Below the pieces are notes generated by a model. The model had not been told where the DNA came from. It worked only from the letters and a program-made list of their open reading frames with translations, and made no database searches. Below, one piece after another: positions 19,956-30,096 of a stretch of DNA of 37,500 nucleotides; position 1 is the first letter of the stretch; each line of letters begins with the position of its first letter. Origin of the DNA: Halisarca cf. caerulea. Its lineage: Eukaryota > Porifera > Demospongiae > Chondrillida > Halisarcidae. Location of the stretch: positions 8,276,801 to 8,314,300 of the forward strand of contig CAUJGJ010000397.1 of NCBI GenBank assembly GCA_963170055.1, given 5' to 3'. A program made the translations under genes and the position numbers.

Positions 19956-22490
19956 ATGGCCGCGCAGGGTGAAGATCGTAGGCAACGCCTGAACACAGAT
20001 TTAGTTCTTCAGCTTCTATTGGACGAGAAATTGGAAAGCGAGAGCGACAGCGAGAGTATATCGGAATATATTCCATTCATTGGAAAAGTTTTGACGGATT
20101 CCGAAGGCGAACAAGATAGCGCGGAAGGGACTGACAACAGTTTCGTTTACAACACGGGGATTTCTGGTGATGGTGAGCAAAAGAAGACGCACATAGAGAC
20201 TCCATATATTTCTCACCATGGCAGTGAGGAAAATTCTGATGTTCTATCGGAAGATGAAGATATTCGTTCAACAACAGAAGAACCTTGCACCGGATTGACT
20301 AGCCAAGCCGGCCAAGTTCCTACGATTCTCGGTGAAGCAGATCAGCGATTGTTTGATCCTTTCGCCAGTTCTGATAGTCAAACATCCAATGAAGCACAGT
20401 TTACCATTTTGGAACAGCCATCATCAAGCAACCAGGTGTCATCTATTGAAGAAGATTGTGATCGTGATATTGAGTGTCTACCCAATGATGAGGAATGTCT
20501 ACTCAATGGTGAGGAGTGTCTATCCGATGATGAGTGTCTATCCAGTGAATCCATGGGGCCTCCTAGTGAAGATGATGAACACTGTGCTCAAGCATCAACA
20601 AGGCGGGGAAGACGCGGGTGTTCTAGAGTCATCAGGCGAACAGTTGGTCGGACGAGGACACGAAATGTACGTGGAGGTCGCACATGTAGACCATCAGGTC
20701 TATCTATGAGCTTTATCCCAAACGGTGCACATAGGATTGAGGACGATGATACAGCCTTCCAGGAGCCCATGGAGTTTCAACCCTCCAGACAACCAGGACC
20801 ACAGATTTCTCTTTGTGAGAAATCTCCATTGGATGTGTTCCAGCTGTTCTGTGATGATGAGCTCTTAGCACATCTTGTTGCCTCAACAAATGCATATACT
20901 GAGCTCAAGAAGGCAGAGAAACCTGTAGCATACAAGCGATTTATGCTAAGCAGACTATCCAAGGAGGAAATGCTGAAGTACATTGGAGTACTATTACTCC
21001 TGAGTGTAAATGCAGTCAGGAGCTACAGGCTGGCCTGGAATCCAAAGAGTTCTCAGGTTAGGGCTTTCCTCTTATGTACAAAAAGTATGCATGCTAATGT
21101 ACTTATGTATGATTGATATACGTTCAATCACTATTTACTGGTTTCCTTTTCATATACCGGGCAGGTGCTTGTTCGTCTTTTGGGTCTAATGAGTAGGCAT
21201 CGCTTTGAGACCATCAGCTGCTTCTTTCATGCTTCGTTGCCAGAAGAAGAGCAGGAAAACAGTGAGGATCCTTTAAAGAAGATACGAACTGTGTATGACA
21301 AACTCAAGAGGAAATGCAGAGAGTTGTACCACCCACTTAGGGAGCTGTCAATTGATGAACAGATGGTGAAATCCAAAGCTCGGACCACCTTTCGTCAATA
21401 TATCCGGAACAAACCCCACAAGTGGGGTTTCAAGTTTTGGGTTCTTGCAGACCCATCTGGGTATACCTTGGATTTTAATTTGTATTGTGGCAAGAAAAGA
21501 ACAACACCACTATCAGTACATGGCCTCTCCTATGACGTTGTCATGGAGCTCGTGAAACCATTTGTGAACCAAGGGTATCTCGCTTTCTTCGACAATTTTT
21601 ACACTAGCCCTACATTGATCAATGACCTCCATGATGTAGGAATAGGTGCAACAGGGACTCTGCGTCTCAACCGTTCAGGAATTCCAGATGCTGTGAAGAA
21701 ATTGGCTACTGCTTTGAATAAAAAGGATGTAGCACGTGGCACAGGGTACTACATAAGAGAGCGGGGTTCAAAGCTTGTTTACTGCTGCTGGAAGGACAAT
21801 CAGTGTGTGACTGTGCTGTCCACTGCTTACCCTGGTCACACTGTCTCTACGGCTAAGAGGCGTGGCAAGGATCAGTCAGGGCAGTTTGCCAGCATCGATG
21901 TACCTCTGCCATCAGCCATCCAGCATTACAACCAGTTTATGGGAGGAGTGGATCTTTCAGACCAGCTAATTGGTTACCATCCCATTCTTTGTCAGACCAA
22001 ACGCTATTGGAAGACCCTCCTCTACCACCTGGTAGAGATTGCTTCTGCCAATGCTTTTGTCTTGTACAAGTGGCAATGCATATCTGTGGGCAGCAAACCA
22101 CCCACCGAGAGCCACTTCAGAGATGCTCTTGTTCTTGGCATCATTGAGCGGCATGGCACAAATAACGTATACCCAGACTCATATTTTACACCTCACTTCT
22201 GCAGTATGGCCATTAGGAATAATAAGAAGAGGAGATGCCCTGTGTGCCATAATGCCAGAAGCCGGCGTCAGTGCAACGATTGTCCATTCTCTCCAGCATT
22301 GTGCCAGAACAGCAAGAAAGATTGCCACTCACTGTGGCATACCCCAGGGTATGCTGTACAGCGCCAAAGATACTTCAATGCCCAAAAACACAGGGCAGAA
22401 GGATACCCACTCCAGTGCATTCCAGCTTGCAGGAGATCAGGCAGGCCTGCAGGTGTACAGAAGCGGAGAAGGAAGCGTCTCTTTTCTTGA
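19956..22490 (+). CDS. piggyBac transposase, two exons, apparently intact (808 aa)
   Basis: Catalyses seamless cut-and-paste at TTAA. The ATG at 19956 gives 'MAAQGEDRRQRLNTDLVLQL'. Residues 1-280 are acidic and low-complexity, including a short tandem of 'NDEECLLNGEECLSDDECLS' type; piggyBac N-termini are often acidic. The core follows: 'DVFQLFCDDELLAHLV' (dimerisation/DNA-binding region), then the catalytic domain. Exon 1 ends CAG|GTTAGG (21056/21057) and exon 2 starts at 21165 after GGGCAG; phase 0, intron 108 bp. Catalytic Asp residues: 'ELSIDEQMVKSKART', 'FFDNFYTSP' and 'GGVDLSDQL' (two Asp), as in the piggyBac DDD pattern. A Cys-rich C-terminal domain is present ('CPVCHNARSRRQCNDC' and more Cys/His), ending in a basic tail 'QKRRRKRLFS'. 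No stop or frameshift was seen. A shorter unspliced product would end at 21116. Confidence 0.92.
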
Positions 22491-23033
22491 ATATATTTGC
22501 ATGTGTAGGCATTTGTATTGTTTGTCCTTTGTGTATATGTACTGTATGTACTGTTGTATTGTGCAAGTTATCTTGTACATCATTATTAGGACCTAGTTTG
22601 TGTATTTCTGTGCCCATGGCTTACAACACTATAGTAATTATTCATTGTTTTTTGGCTGATTATAGTGCTAATGTTTTGATCTTCTCTACTGCTTTGTTGT
22701 TCATGATTTACTGCTTGTGTTGCACATCATTTGAAAGTGCATTTCAAGAGCTTCCCAATGATGGGTCTATCAAAGCCATACGTACTTGCATAATCCTAAT
22801 AAAAATTGCACAATCGGCAAAGTGTTACTATTATAGAAGTTTTGCCGAATAATCGATTATTTACACTCCCGTTGCTATTGGTAACGCTTTTTGGCTAGGA
22901 TAAGCTGATTTCTCAATGTCTTCTGACAAAAATAAACCTTAATCTGTGTTTATATGAGGTCTGTAGACTGAGAAAAATCACTTTTTGTAAGTCTTGGTGA
23001 ACACTACTACTTTGTATGGTGGGGGTAGGAGGG
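22491..23033 (+). other. 3' UTR and right end of piggyBac
   Basis: No gene. ORFs here are chance. It ends in the inverted CCCTCCTACCCCCA and TTAA. Confidence 0.7.
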
Positions 23034-24132
23034 TTAATGTGATGGTTTATGCTCGATATTTCCTCACACAAATCATTAATTCTTCGTTGGCGCTCATCAG
23101 CATTGATTTTTTGTTGTTTTGGAGGAGGTTCACTTTCATTTCCTACTACTGGTTCAAATCTTCTCGATCTTGAGTGTCCTTTCTTATAGCAGTAGCCATC
23201 ATCATGCACTTTTTGTGTGGCCAATTTAAGTAGGTCACCCTTTTTTCTAATCAGTAGAGAAGGATCATTCTTGCACATCTGAAAGCTTGCAGCATTAACA
23301 GTTTTCTGGTATGCAGTGGGATTTTTGGAAAATATTGTAGATTTTTCTTTAACCACATGTTCATCAAATAATCCACTAACACTGTGACATTAATTTGACA
23401 AATTTAGAACTTCCTGTTAAGTACAAAAATTTAAACAGTTGTAAAAAGAAAAGATGAAAATCTTAATTCATGAGCGTATGACATGCATGTAATAAGTTTT
23501 TGTCAATGAACAAAGTTTACGCCAAGTTACAAATCAACAGGCATGCAAACATACATCTTCACGTGGCTTGCGTAGGCCAACTTTATTTTGACTAAAGGTG
23601 AGTCTCATTTGAACAGGTCCTCCAGAACTAGTTGATGTGCATGGTTTGGATGACGACGATACTGTCACTGTTGCTGATGCCTTTGCATCAATGCTTGTGA
23701 GAGTTGGTTCTGTGAGTGTTGATGCCTAAATACAGAGAACAAGATATAGCTAGAGAAAGTGTGAAGTTAACATGACATTGTAATAATATCTGTAGCAAAC
23801 CACCTAGAACCTACTAAATTTAAATTTTAATTTAATAAAAAATTAACTTATCAATGATGTAAAGTCTTTTTAATTACCTGAGCTTTCTGTATAGAAGCTT
23901 TAAGAATTGTTCTATCCTTAATGGTATCCTTTTCCCCAACATTCACTAGCCTGCCTCCCCATTCATCACTCTCCACTCTTAGGACTAGTTCTTCAGGGGA
24001 GATTGATCCAATTGCACTTGCCGCTGCTCTCTTCAAACTCAATAGATCACTTGCTTCTGGCTGGGAAAGGAAGGATACTTCATAGGTGTCTTCAAAAAAC
24101 TCAAGGACTTTCTTGACTTCGCCACTAGCCAT

Positions 24133-24824
24133 GGCCCAGCTTGTTCTGTAGACAAAACTCAGTAGCCGCTAACTAACAGGGCGCCGGCCTATAGCTATCA
24201 GTTCTATTAAATACTGCAGTAGATACTGATCAGGCAAGTGTGGCTAAAAACACCAGCATTAAACAAGACAACTTTTATCCAATTCACCAGATCAAATACG
24301 AATTAAAAAGCACACTACGGACGCGACACTAAAAACGATCCAATTCACCACGAGGTTAACAAATTACCACATATGTGCACAACAGACTTCCGCTCTTCCT
24401 TTAAATTTGAACACCCGGTAGTCCAGTCGCTCGTACGCACGTTCTACGTTCTAGAGGTGTAAAACGTTCAGCCTATTTCTGAAAGTACAGGAGCTGAATT
24501 CCCTTTACCTCGGGCACTATTTTAAGGTAAACCCCACCTTAATCCTCCAATATTACCCACAGGGGGGGACCTGGGGCTACTCATTGATAGGTGTATTAAA
24601 TAAAAGAAACATTTGAGAACAGAAGTTGATTGCAGATAAGGTGTTTACAAACGCAGACTTCAATTACACTACAAAAGGAGCATCCACAGCAGGGATAGCA
24701 AAAAAGGGGTTCAAGTCAGCAAACATACAAATTGCAATCGTGATAGTAAGCTTACTAACATTAAGAAACATAACAAACTTCTAGAAGTTGGGTAGCTTTA
24801 TTTCTCCCATGGATACTAAGCAGA
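24133..24824. other. Non-coding junction between the uncharacterised TE gene and the pogo element
   Basis: Promoter-side DNA of the minus-strand gene, then AT-rich DNA. At 24552-24575 is 'cacagggggggacctgggg', weakly echoed inverted at 26964-26973 ('ccccctgtg'). This might mark pogo termini, but no TA duplication abuts either. Confidence 0.3.
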
Positions 24825-25975
24825 TCACAAAGATCCGCATGAGAAACAAATGAATGTTTCTGGTAGGGTTCCATGGTCAATATCAGCACAGTTCTGGCAC
24901 TGCAATTGATCACATATATCACACTGAATCCACACATCACTGCTATCACCAAACCGCATTCCGCATCCTGTGCATCGATAGTCGCTTTCAGACTTTGATG
25001 GAGGCTTTGTTTTCTTTGGCGGTTTTTTCTTCTCCTTTGGTGCCCTGATACTCTTGGTGCTACTGCTACCTTTGCTCGTCTGTCTCTGCAACCTTTTTTC
25101 TTGCCTATCCTCCAATTTGCTGATGAAATCGTCATCAGTCAAACACTGTGAAGACAATGTCAGACTTTGGCTGGAAGACTGACTGGGTTTCACTGTGGTT
25201 TCAGGTAGCTTTAAAACTGATTTAAGACATAACCTTGTCGGTGTCTGTTCTACCACTGGTTGATGATCAATGACATGATATTCTGAGAGGTCACCCTCTT
25301 TTTCTGCAATGGGCAATTGATCAAGAACCTTTCCTGAATCAATAGGCTGGATTCCTGTTGTTCGAAAACCAGCGAGGAAGTTGCATGGTTTAAGAGCCTC
25401 ATACCAAGCAACTTTGAGAAGACCTGCAAGGTCGTATCGCGTAATACGTGCATCAGGATGCATGCACATGAAGCGGCTACTAGCTCCATCCATGGCCTTT
25501 TGAAAGGCCCGAAAACAGCAACATCTAGGGGTTGGAGCAGATGGATTGTGTGGGAAGGGAAACACAACACATGCACATCATTTGCTTAAGCAAAATGAAG
25601 AGCTTCTAGTGACATGTGCGACTCATGCCCATCAAGAATCAAAAGAACAGGCCGGGCTGGTGGTATGTTGGCTATGAAAAACTTCATCCAATCAAAAAAC
25701 AGGTCGCGATTAATCCAGCCATTCTCAGACATAGAAAAGAGGGTGCCTGGTACTGCATCCTTTGTCAACTCCTTGTTTATCCTTTTGCCTTTAAAGATCA
25801 TCATTGGTGGCACAATATTACCAGATGCTGAGCCAGCTACAAGGACTGTTGTGGTAGTACCCCTTCTCCAGACACCTTGGAGAAAATGGCTCTTTTCCCA
25901 TTTTTGGGCCGCCGGAAGGCGGCCCTATATTGTTTTTACTTTCACCGGAAGTGTCCGGAACGTCCGGAACGATGT

Positions 25976-26026
<51 letters not shown>

Positions 26027-26800
26027 AACAACATGGCGGACGCGAAGTCGGTACAAAATCTTTTGGCTATATTTCGGTGAAATTTATTCGTTTGCTCCTG
26101 ATTTTATCAGCGAAGGGTCTTTTAGACCAGAAGAGTTCTTTGAAATATTATTTTAGTCAATAACGCCGATTTCCAAGCGATTCGAGTTTCCAGAGCCGTA
26201 GGCGGCCCACGAGTTTTTTAAACTCGAATCGCTTGTTGTTAAAATCTTTCCTGGCTTGTAAACACAACTAATGCCTGTCTCATCTGCATTGAAAATTTGC
26301 ATTGGCATGTGCATGAGATCAAGGCAAACAAGGACTGCAGCAAGCATCTCAAATAAATATTTTATGACTTCTGTTGTGCTATTCTTCATTCTTTGAGCAG
26401 ACATTGGCTCTGCTTTACGCAACACTAGAGTTGCGTTTCTCCTCTTGAAACCCTTAAACCAGTCCAAGCCTGCTTTTTCACCTTTAAAGGGGGACTTTCG
26501 GCCGCTATTTTCAACAATACAAACGGCCAGCTCTCTAGCGTCGGTAACATTAAGTCTGAATCCTCTGTCCGCCATATCTAGGATGAACTGCAGCAAAAGC
26601 TCTTCCTCTCTCTCTGTCAGGACAGTAGGAGGACCTGGTTTAGCCTTCTGTGGAATTCTCCCATTCACTCTCCTCAATAACGAAACATGATCGACAGAAA
26701 ACCGTTTGGCCGCTTTGCAAATAGAAGTTTTGGATTGTGTGACCGCCAGAAAGGCCTTCTCCATGTGTTCTTCACGACTCGCTTTTGTCTTTTTCGCCAT
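24825..26800 (-). pseudogene. pogo/Tigger-type transposase with PHD-like finger, broken
   Basis: ATG at 26800. The N-terminal psq-type HTH ('AAKRFSVDHVSLLRRVNG') and CENP-B-type HTH ('GLDWFKGFKRRN') bind DNA. The DDE domain shows 'IFNADETG' (first Asp) and 'LLILDGHESHMS' (second Asp), then 'PSHTIHLLQPLDVAVFGPFK'. A MITE (25906-26237) is inserted between 'VYKPGKIL' and 'RAIFSKVSGE'. Further damage: a lost base near 25871, an in-frame TAA after 'LEALHFA' (25586-25588), and a frameshift near 25500 before 'RYDLAGLLKVAWYEALKP'. The C-terminal tail is Ser/Lys-rich and ends in a Cys-rich finger ('CTGCGMRFGDSSDVWIQCDI' and 'CQNCADIDHG...CFSC'), a PHD-like module found in some invertebrate pogo/jerky-like transposases. 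TA flanks and TIRs were not resolved. Confidence 0.85.
25906..26237. repeat. Hairpin-ended MITE, copy 3 (divergent), inside pogo
   Basis: Left end hairpin 'gggccgccggaaggcggccc', then 'tatattgtttttactttcac'. There is an (AT)n run at 25979-26022. The right end has 'caagcgattcgag' paired with 'ctcgaatcgcttg' and an inner 'ggcggccc'. The order of parts is the same as copies 1 and 2, but the hairpin stems carry compensating changes. The interior (26024-26160) is unrelated to theirs. Confidence 0.8.
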
Positions 26801-26982
26801 TACTACCTAGAGCACGCGACGTACATAGCATTCTTTTAAAATGGAGGACAGTTACTTCCGGCGGCCCCAATATTATTATTGAGCTTAGCAATGCAATAGC
26901 AGTATTCAAGCTTCTGTAACCGTTTGTGTTCCGTTCAAGAAATAACTGCAGTGTTTCGTTTCCCCCTGTGTTTCATAATTTC
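26801..26982. other. Upstream flank of pogo
   Basis: No gene. It contains 'acttccggcggccccaatat' near 26855, similar in part to the ends of the hairpin-ended MITE. Confidence 0.3.
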
Positions 26983-27867
26983 CTAACCTACCCTACATGA
27001 TGTGCTTGTGAATGTGTCCTCTGGCATAACAAATGCAGTCAAAGGTGTGCTGGGAGTATAAGAATTAACCACAGCAAAACTAGCCAATTCCCTACTTGCT
27101 CGGATTAGTTGCACCTGTTTGAGAAGGTCTGTGTGTTTTTCAGACAGGAGTTCCACTGTGGCTTCAAGGTGTCGTATCCTTTTGTCCTGCTCCTTATATT
27201 TCGTTCTTAACTCAATATAGTCTGCATGTGACCATGGTTCATCCCCTGCCTCCTCGTTTGGTAACTCTTCAACAACATTCTCATCTGGTCTTACGACATC
27301 CTTTGCAGTGATGTTCTCATCTAGTATTGCACCTTCCTTTGCAGTGACGTTCTCATTTAGTATTGCACCTTCGTTTTCAGTGACATTCTCATCTAGTGTT
27401 GCACCTTCCTTTGCAGTGTCTGGCATTTTGTCATCCTTTTCAGTTTCATCAGTACTACTATCGTTATCCTCTTGGCCGGAGTCCACTATAATTATTGCAC
27501 CTCTTTGAAACTTTTTGTCACCCATGTTCGTTTCTTTTTACATGCTGGTTTCTGAACTTCAACTCAGACTTCTCCCACATACTGCCTCTTCCTGCTAATG
27601 CCTATGTCTTTGTCCAGTTGGGCTAAATTGGTGCAATCACTGAGTGGTTGTCTTGTTGAATCTCTTGTGCCTCTGATGTATTCCTCCTCTGCATGTCTTA
27701 TTTCCTCAACTGCACCTCTTGTCTTCAATAATCCACTAAATATCTGTCTTACACTCCTCACCTGCACCGAACTCCCTTTGCTCAAGGCATTTGAGTACCC
27801 AACTATGTCCTTTGTTTTCACAATGGATACACATTCTTCATCAGGCCAGTATATCAGAGCAAACTGA
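26983..27867 (-). pseudogene. N-terminal fragment of a coiled-coil, BEN-protein-like gene
   Basis: At 27867-27564 the minus strand encodes 'FALIYWPDEECVSIVKTKDI' followed by Lys/Arg-rich text. This resembles the short N-terminal module of invertebrate BEN-domain proteins (YW..E...SIV...), several of which are TE-linked. A stop and frame change near 27560 leads to 27525-26983: an acidic region with four imperfect copies of a motif like 'AKEGAILDENIT', then a coiled coil ('DKRIRHLEATVELLSEKHTD') and a short tail. The BEN domain itself is not present, so the gene is truncated or the resemblance is misleading. It lies between pogo and the right end of the Tc1. Confidence 0.4.
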
Positions 27868-28400
27868 GCATCTATGAACAGAGAAGTAGGAATATATAAA
27901 ACTAAATGGAAATTATGTGGATATTAAAATTATATCAGCCTCCCATTGCTGTAATGAATTGTGTATAGAGTGTGAGACAGCTGGTTAGGATTATTGAACC
28001 AATATAGGGCTTGCTGTAATAGACCTAGATCTGCCTTGCTATAATTCTGTTCGGGCAGACTAAAAGGCATGCATGCATATTGTATCTGTGCAGATAACAC
28101 GTACATATAGCCGACAACGTATACAAGAATAAATGCAAATATACTGAAAATAACATGACCGCTCACAGTTGTTGCTTTGTGTGTTCTTCAAAACTGTTCT
28201 TGTTGTCATAACTTGCTTGGAACTCTTTACAGAATATACGCAGATAAGGTTCTATATACCTTCACAGAGATCTTCGGCACCTGGAAATAATGCGCATGCA
28301 GTAGGAATTTCGCAAGTAAAGTTTCAGTTTTGCGGCGTGAAATTCTTCTTGTTAGCATGTATAGAAAATAACAAGCTCGTCGTGTGCCCGGTGTCTTGTT
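27868..28400. other. Junction of the nested block with the right part of Tc1
   Basis: No recognised gene. A minus ORF at 28166-27930 begins with a hydrophobic helix ('VIFSIFAFILVYVVGYMYVL') but has no other support. From about 28325 the Tc1 subterminal motifs ('gcgtgaaattc', 'gtgaattttcacgaaa') appear. Confidence 0.35.
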
Positions 28401-28734
28401 ATATGTACGTATGGAGGTGAATTTTCACGAAATTGACATGATCACGGTGAAGGTGAAATCTGTGTGATATCTTCATGAAATGTTCGGGATCACAGCACCT
28501 CTTCAACTTAATCACGGTGTGAAAGGTCCATGATCTCAACGTGAAAAAATACTTCACGTAAACTTTTTTGTTCTATACCGTAGTATTACTGTGCATATAC
28601 AAGTGTCATGAGAAGTCGTAGCTACGGATCTAAATATTTGGTTAAAACTTTCCTGGCTCGCTTTCCTTCACTCTCGATGATATGTACACTGCTGAGTGGA
28701 TTTTGAGGCTGTGTTCTTTGCTCATACTCCATAG

Positions 28735-29856
28735 TCACATGGATTTGATCATTGCAAATGTTTTTCTTATGTACTTCACAAACGTTGTGAAGCACAAAAC
28801 AAGCATAAATAACAAAGGCAAATCATCCAGATTTATGTCAATATTCCTTCTGAGTGAAGCAAAGCGAGCCTTTAGACAACCAAAAGTATATTCTATTACA
28901 TTATGTGCACTGCAAAGATGATAACCATAGAACTGCTCCTGCCTTGTACTGCCACCATTTGCATAAGGTAACAAAGGATATGCCAGGTCTCTTAAAATGA
29001 AAACCTGAATTGGATCCTCATCTTCTATGATGCATTTTGGACAAGGTGGAATATCACCATTCCTTAGCATGTGATTCAGAGTGGAGTTAGTGAACACTAC
29101 TTGGCCATTTTACCATAACATCCATGAACTGATAGCTGTAATCACAACATGCTCTTACATTAATGGAAAACCTGCTTTTCCGATTGACATAGTCTGTTGA
29201 ATTACAGGGGGGTTGCTTGATATTAATATGTGTGCCGTCCACTGCACCCAAACACTGTGGGAACTGAAAGTGTGTGAAGAAATTACGTGTTTTCTCCTCA
29301 ACTTCTTCCTCAGTGGTGGAAAGACGAATAAATAATGCCCCTAGGTGTCCTGTAATGACTTGACAAACTTTACGAACTGTTATAGACACAGATGATCGGG
29401 ACAATCCAAAAGAATTGGCAGTCTTCCTCATGTGTCCTTCATCAGAGAGGTAGTACAAAGTCAGGGCAACTTGTCTTTCTACTTCTATTGGTTCTCGCAT
29501 TCTAGTGTTCTGGCGCTCAATATGTGGGCATAAAAACTCACACAGCGAATAAAAACTGGTTGTCAACATCCTGAAGTTTTCTGTCCACTCCTCAGATACT
29601 ACGACATCAGAAACAAAGTTGTCCCACCACGCGCGAGTTCTTCCTGGCCTTATCCAGACCTCCTCCCCAGTCTAGGCCTTTGCACACGTATCCAGCATCT
29701 GCTAGGAATCACACGACTGGATAGAACAAAAGCAGCCAATTCGTTTATTTCGTTGACATATTTGAGTTCAATGAGAATGAGAAGACCGCATTTGAACTCG
29801 TACAGAATAATTAGATTTGAGAGCAAAACAAGTACAATCGCAACAATGACGTCCAT
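28735..29856 (-). pseudogene. PIF/Harbinger DDE transposase, disabled
   Basis: Three frames make one gene. At 29856-29650 is an N-terminal stretch ending 'RPRLGRRSG'; a frame change then gives 'RPGRTRAWWDNFVSD' and 'WTENFRMLTTSFYSLCEFLC', the family's RxWW...FRM entry. The HTH region ('SDEGHMRKTANSFGLSRSSV') precedes the DDE_Tnp_4-type catalytic domain: first Asp in 'CLGAVDGTHINIKQPP', Glu in 'NVIEYTFGCLKARFASLRRN'. At 29097-29087 the text goes from 'MVKWPSSVH' (stop) to 'VFTNSTLNHML' in another frame. In the family these are joined by Asp-Ala-Arg, and that Asp is the second catalytic residue, so it has been lost. The gene is convergent with the MYB-like gene at 14290. Confidence 0.88.
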
Positions 29857-30068
29857 CTTGACAAATGATCACATGACTTTGGGCTGACAATACGACATCG
29901 TTTTAAAGTTGCAACCATTTTCCTATTTACACACATATTACTGTTGCAGTATTTTCAAAGTTTCCACTTGGAGTTATGGATTCGAAGTTATCCTTTCCAG
30001 GTATCGTTTTCAGTGTTTTGGTGTAAATGATAGCGGAAAACATAATCAAAATGTACCGTTTTTAAGGG

Positions 30069-30093
30069 AAAACGTTCTAGTGTAAATGCCGCC
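30069..30093 (-). repeat. Right Harbinger TIR
   Basis: Ends 'ctagtgtaaatgccgcc', followed by the TCT duplication (30094-30096). Confidence 0.85.
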
Positions 30094-30096
30094 TCT

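Larger units (their letters stand above)
19717..23033 (+). mobile_element. piggyBac element, 3,317 bp, structurally complete
   Basis: The TIR is CCCTCCTACCCCCA at the left end, with its exact complement at the right end (23020-23033). TTAA flanks both sides (19713-19716 and 23034-23037). Excising the element to a single TTAA rejoins the minus-strand gene in frame ('SSINHH' then 'IKIKEQRY'). It holds one two-exon transposase gene and about 540 bp of 3' sequence with no further gene. Confidence 0.95.
17478..24132 (-). pseudogene. Large uncharacterised TE protein gene, split by piggyBac
   Basis: I recognise the protein type as a large family annotated only as 'uncharacterized' in cnidarian and sponge genomes. 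Exon 1 (24132-23878, ATG 'MASGEVKKVLEFFEDTYEVS') ends CAG|GTAATT; exon 2 (23725-23555) begins after TTTAG and ends GAT|GTATGT, both phase 0. Exon 3 begins near 23381, though its acceptor is out of phase in my model. It contains 'NPTAYQKTVNAASFQMCKND' and 'RQRRINDLCEEISSI', is cut by piggyBac (23033-19717), and continues in the same frame as 'HIKIKEQRYVEARTQYCTLA' to about 18586. A frameshift there leads to 'RRVRGIVAAFPDIGNTIEEY', 'RTGVRTFDGNVK', 'NRDDASGFRLDTLATNKQYS' and 'VRVDGASDEGPSHEEVQFFW'. The last, with conserved Asp/Glu/His, may be catalytic (inference). The frame stops at 17764; a further ORF at 17726-17478 ('RTFFPPSENSAEFEMTW') may be its C-terminus after an internal deletion. Confidence 0.65.
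15622..28580. mobile_element. Tc1-family element inserted in the Harbinger and itself split by ~11 kb of other TEs
   Basis: The left end starts 'CGGTATAGAACAAAAAAAG' and the right end read inverted starts 'CGGTATAGAACAAAAAAG'; the match continues through 'TTTACGTGAAGT', about 31 bp. TA stands at 15620-15621 and 28581-28582, the Tc1/mariner target. Inside each end are several imperfect copies of a motif like 'gatcacgccgtgaaa' in both orientations (15690-15790; 28325-28550), plausibly transposase-binding sites. The transposase gene is at 15879-17026. Everything from somewhere in 17027-17477 to somewhere in 27870-28330 is foreign; the exact junctions were not resolved. Confidence 0.8.
14053..30093. 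mobile_element. PIF/Harbinger element, expanded by nested insertions
   Basis: TIRs: the left end begins 'GGCGGCATTTGCAATAGTAC' (14053) and the right end, read inverted, begins 'GGCGGCATTTACACTAGAAC' (30093); 22 of the first 25 bases match. The 3-bp duplication TCT stands at 14050-14052 and 30094-30096; 3-bp duplications are the rule for this superfamily. The element carries its two expected genes in convergent orientation: a MYB/SANT-like protein (14290-15456, plus) and a DDE transposase (29856-28735, minus). Subtracting the Tc1 element between them leaves about 3.08 kb, a normal size for a complete Harbinger. Both genes are decayed. Confidence 0.9.

Noticed and set aside
24552..26973. 'cacaggggg' and 'ccccctgtg' as pogo TIRs
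   Set aside because: Only about nine bases match, and neither is flanked by the TA expected for pogo elements.
27930..28166. Minus-strand ORF with a hydrophobic N-terminus
   Set aside because: AT-rich, no family resemblance, no splice or neighbour support; it lies at an unresolved TE junction.
28169..28420. Plus-strand ORF of 83 codons
   Set aside because: It runs into Tc1 subterminal repeats and has no recognisable domain.
15622..28580. Possibility that the two Tc1 ends belong to two separate inverted copies
   Set aside because: No second Tc1 gene or other end pair was found, and treating them as one element leaves a normal-sized Harbinger. Still only inferred, because the inner junctions were not resolved.
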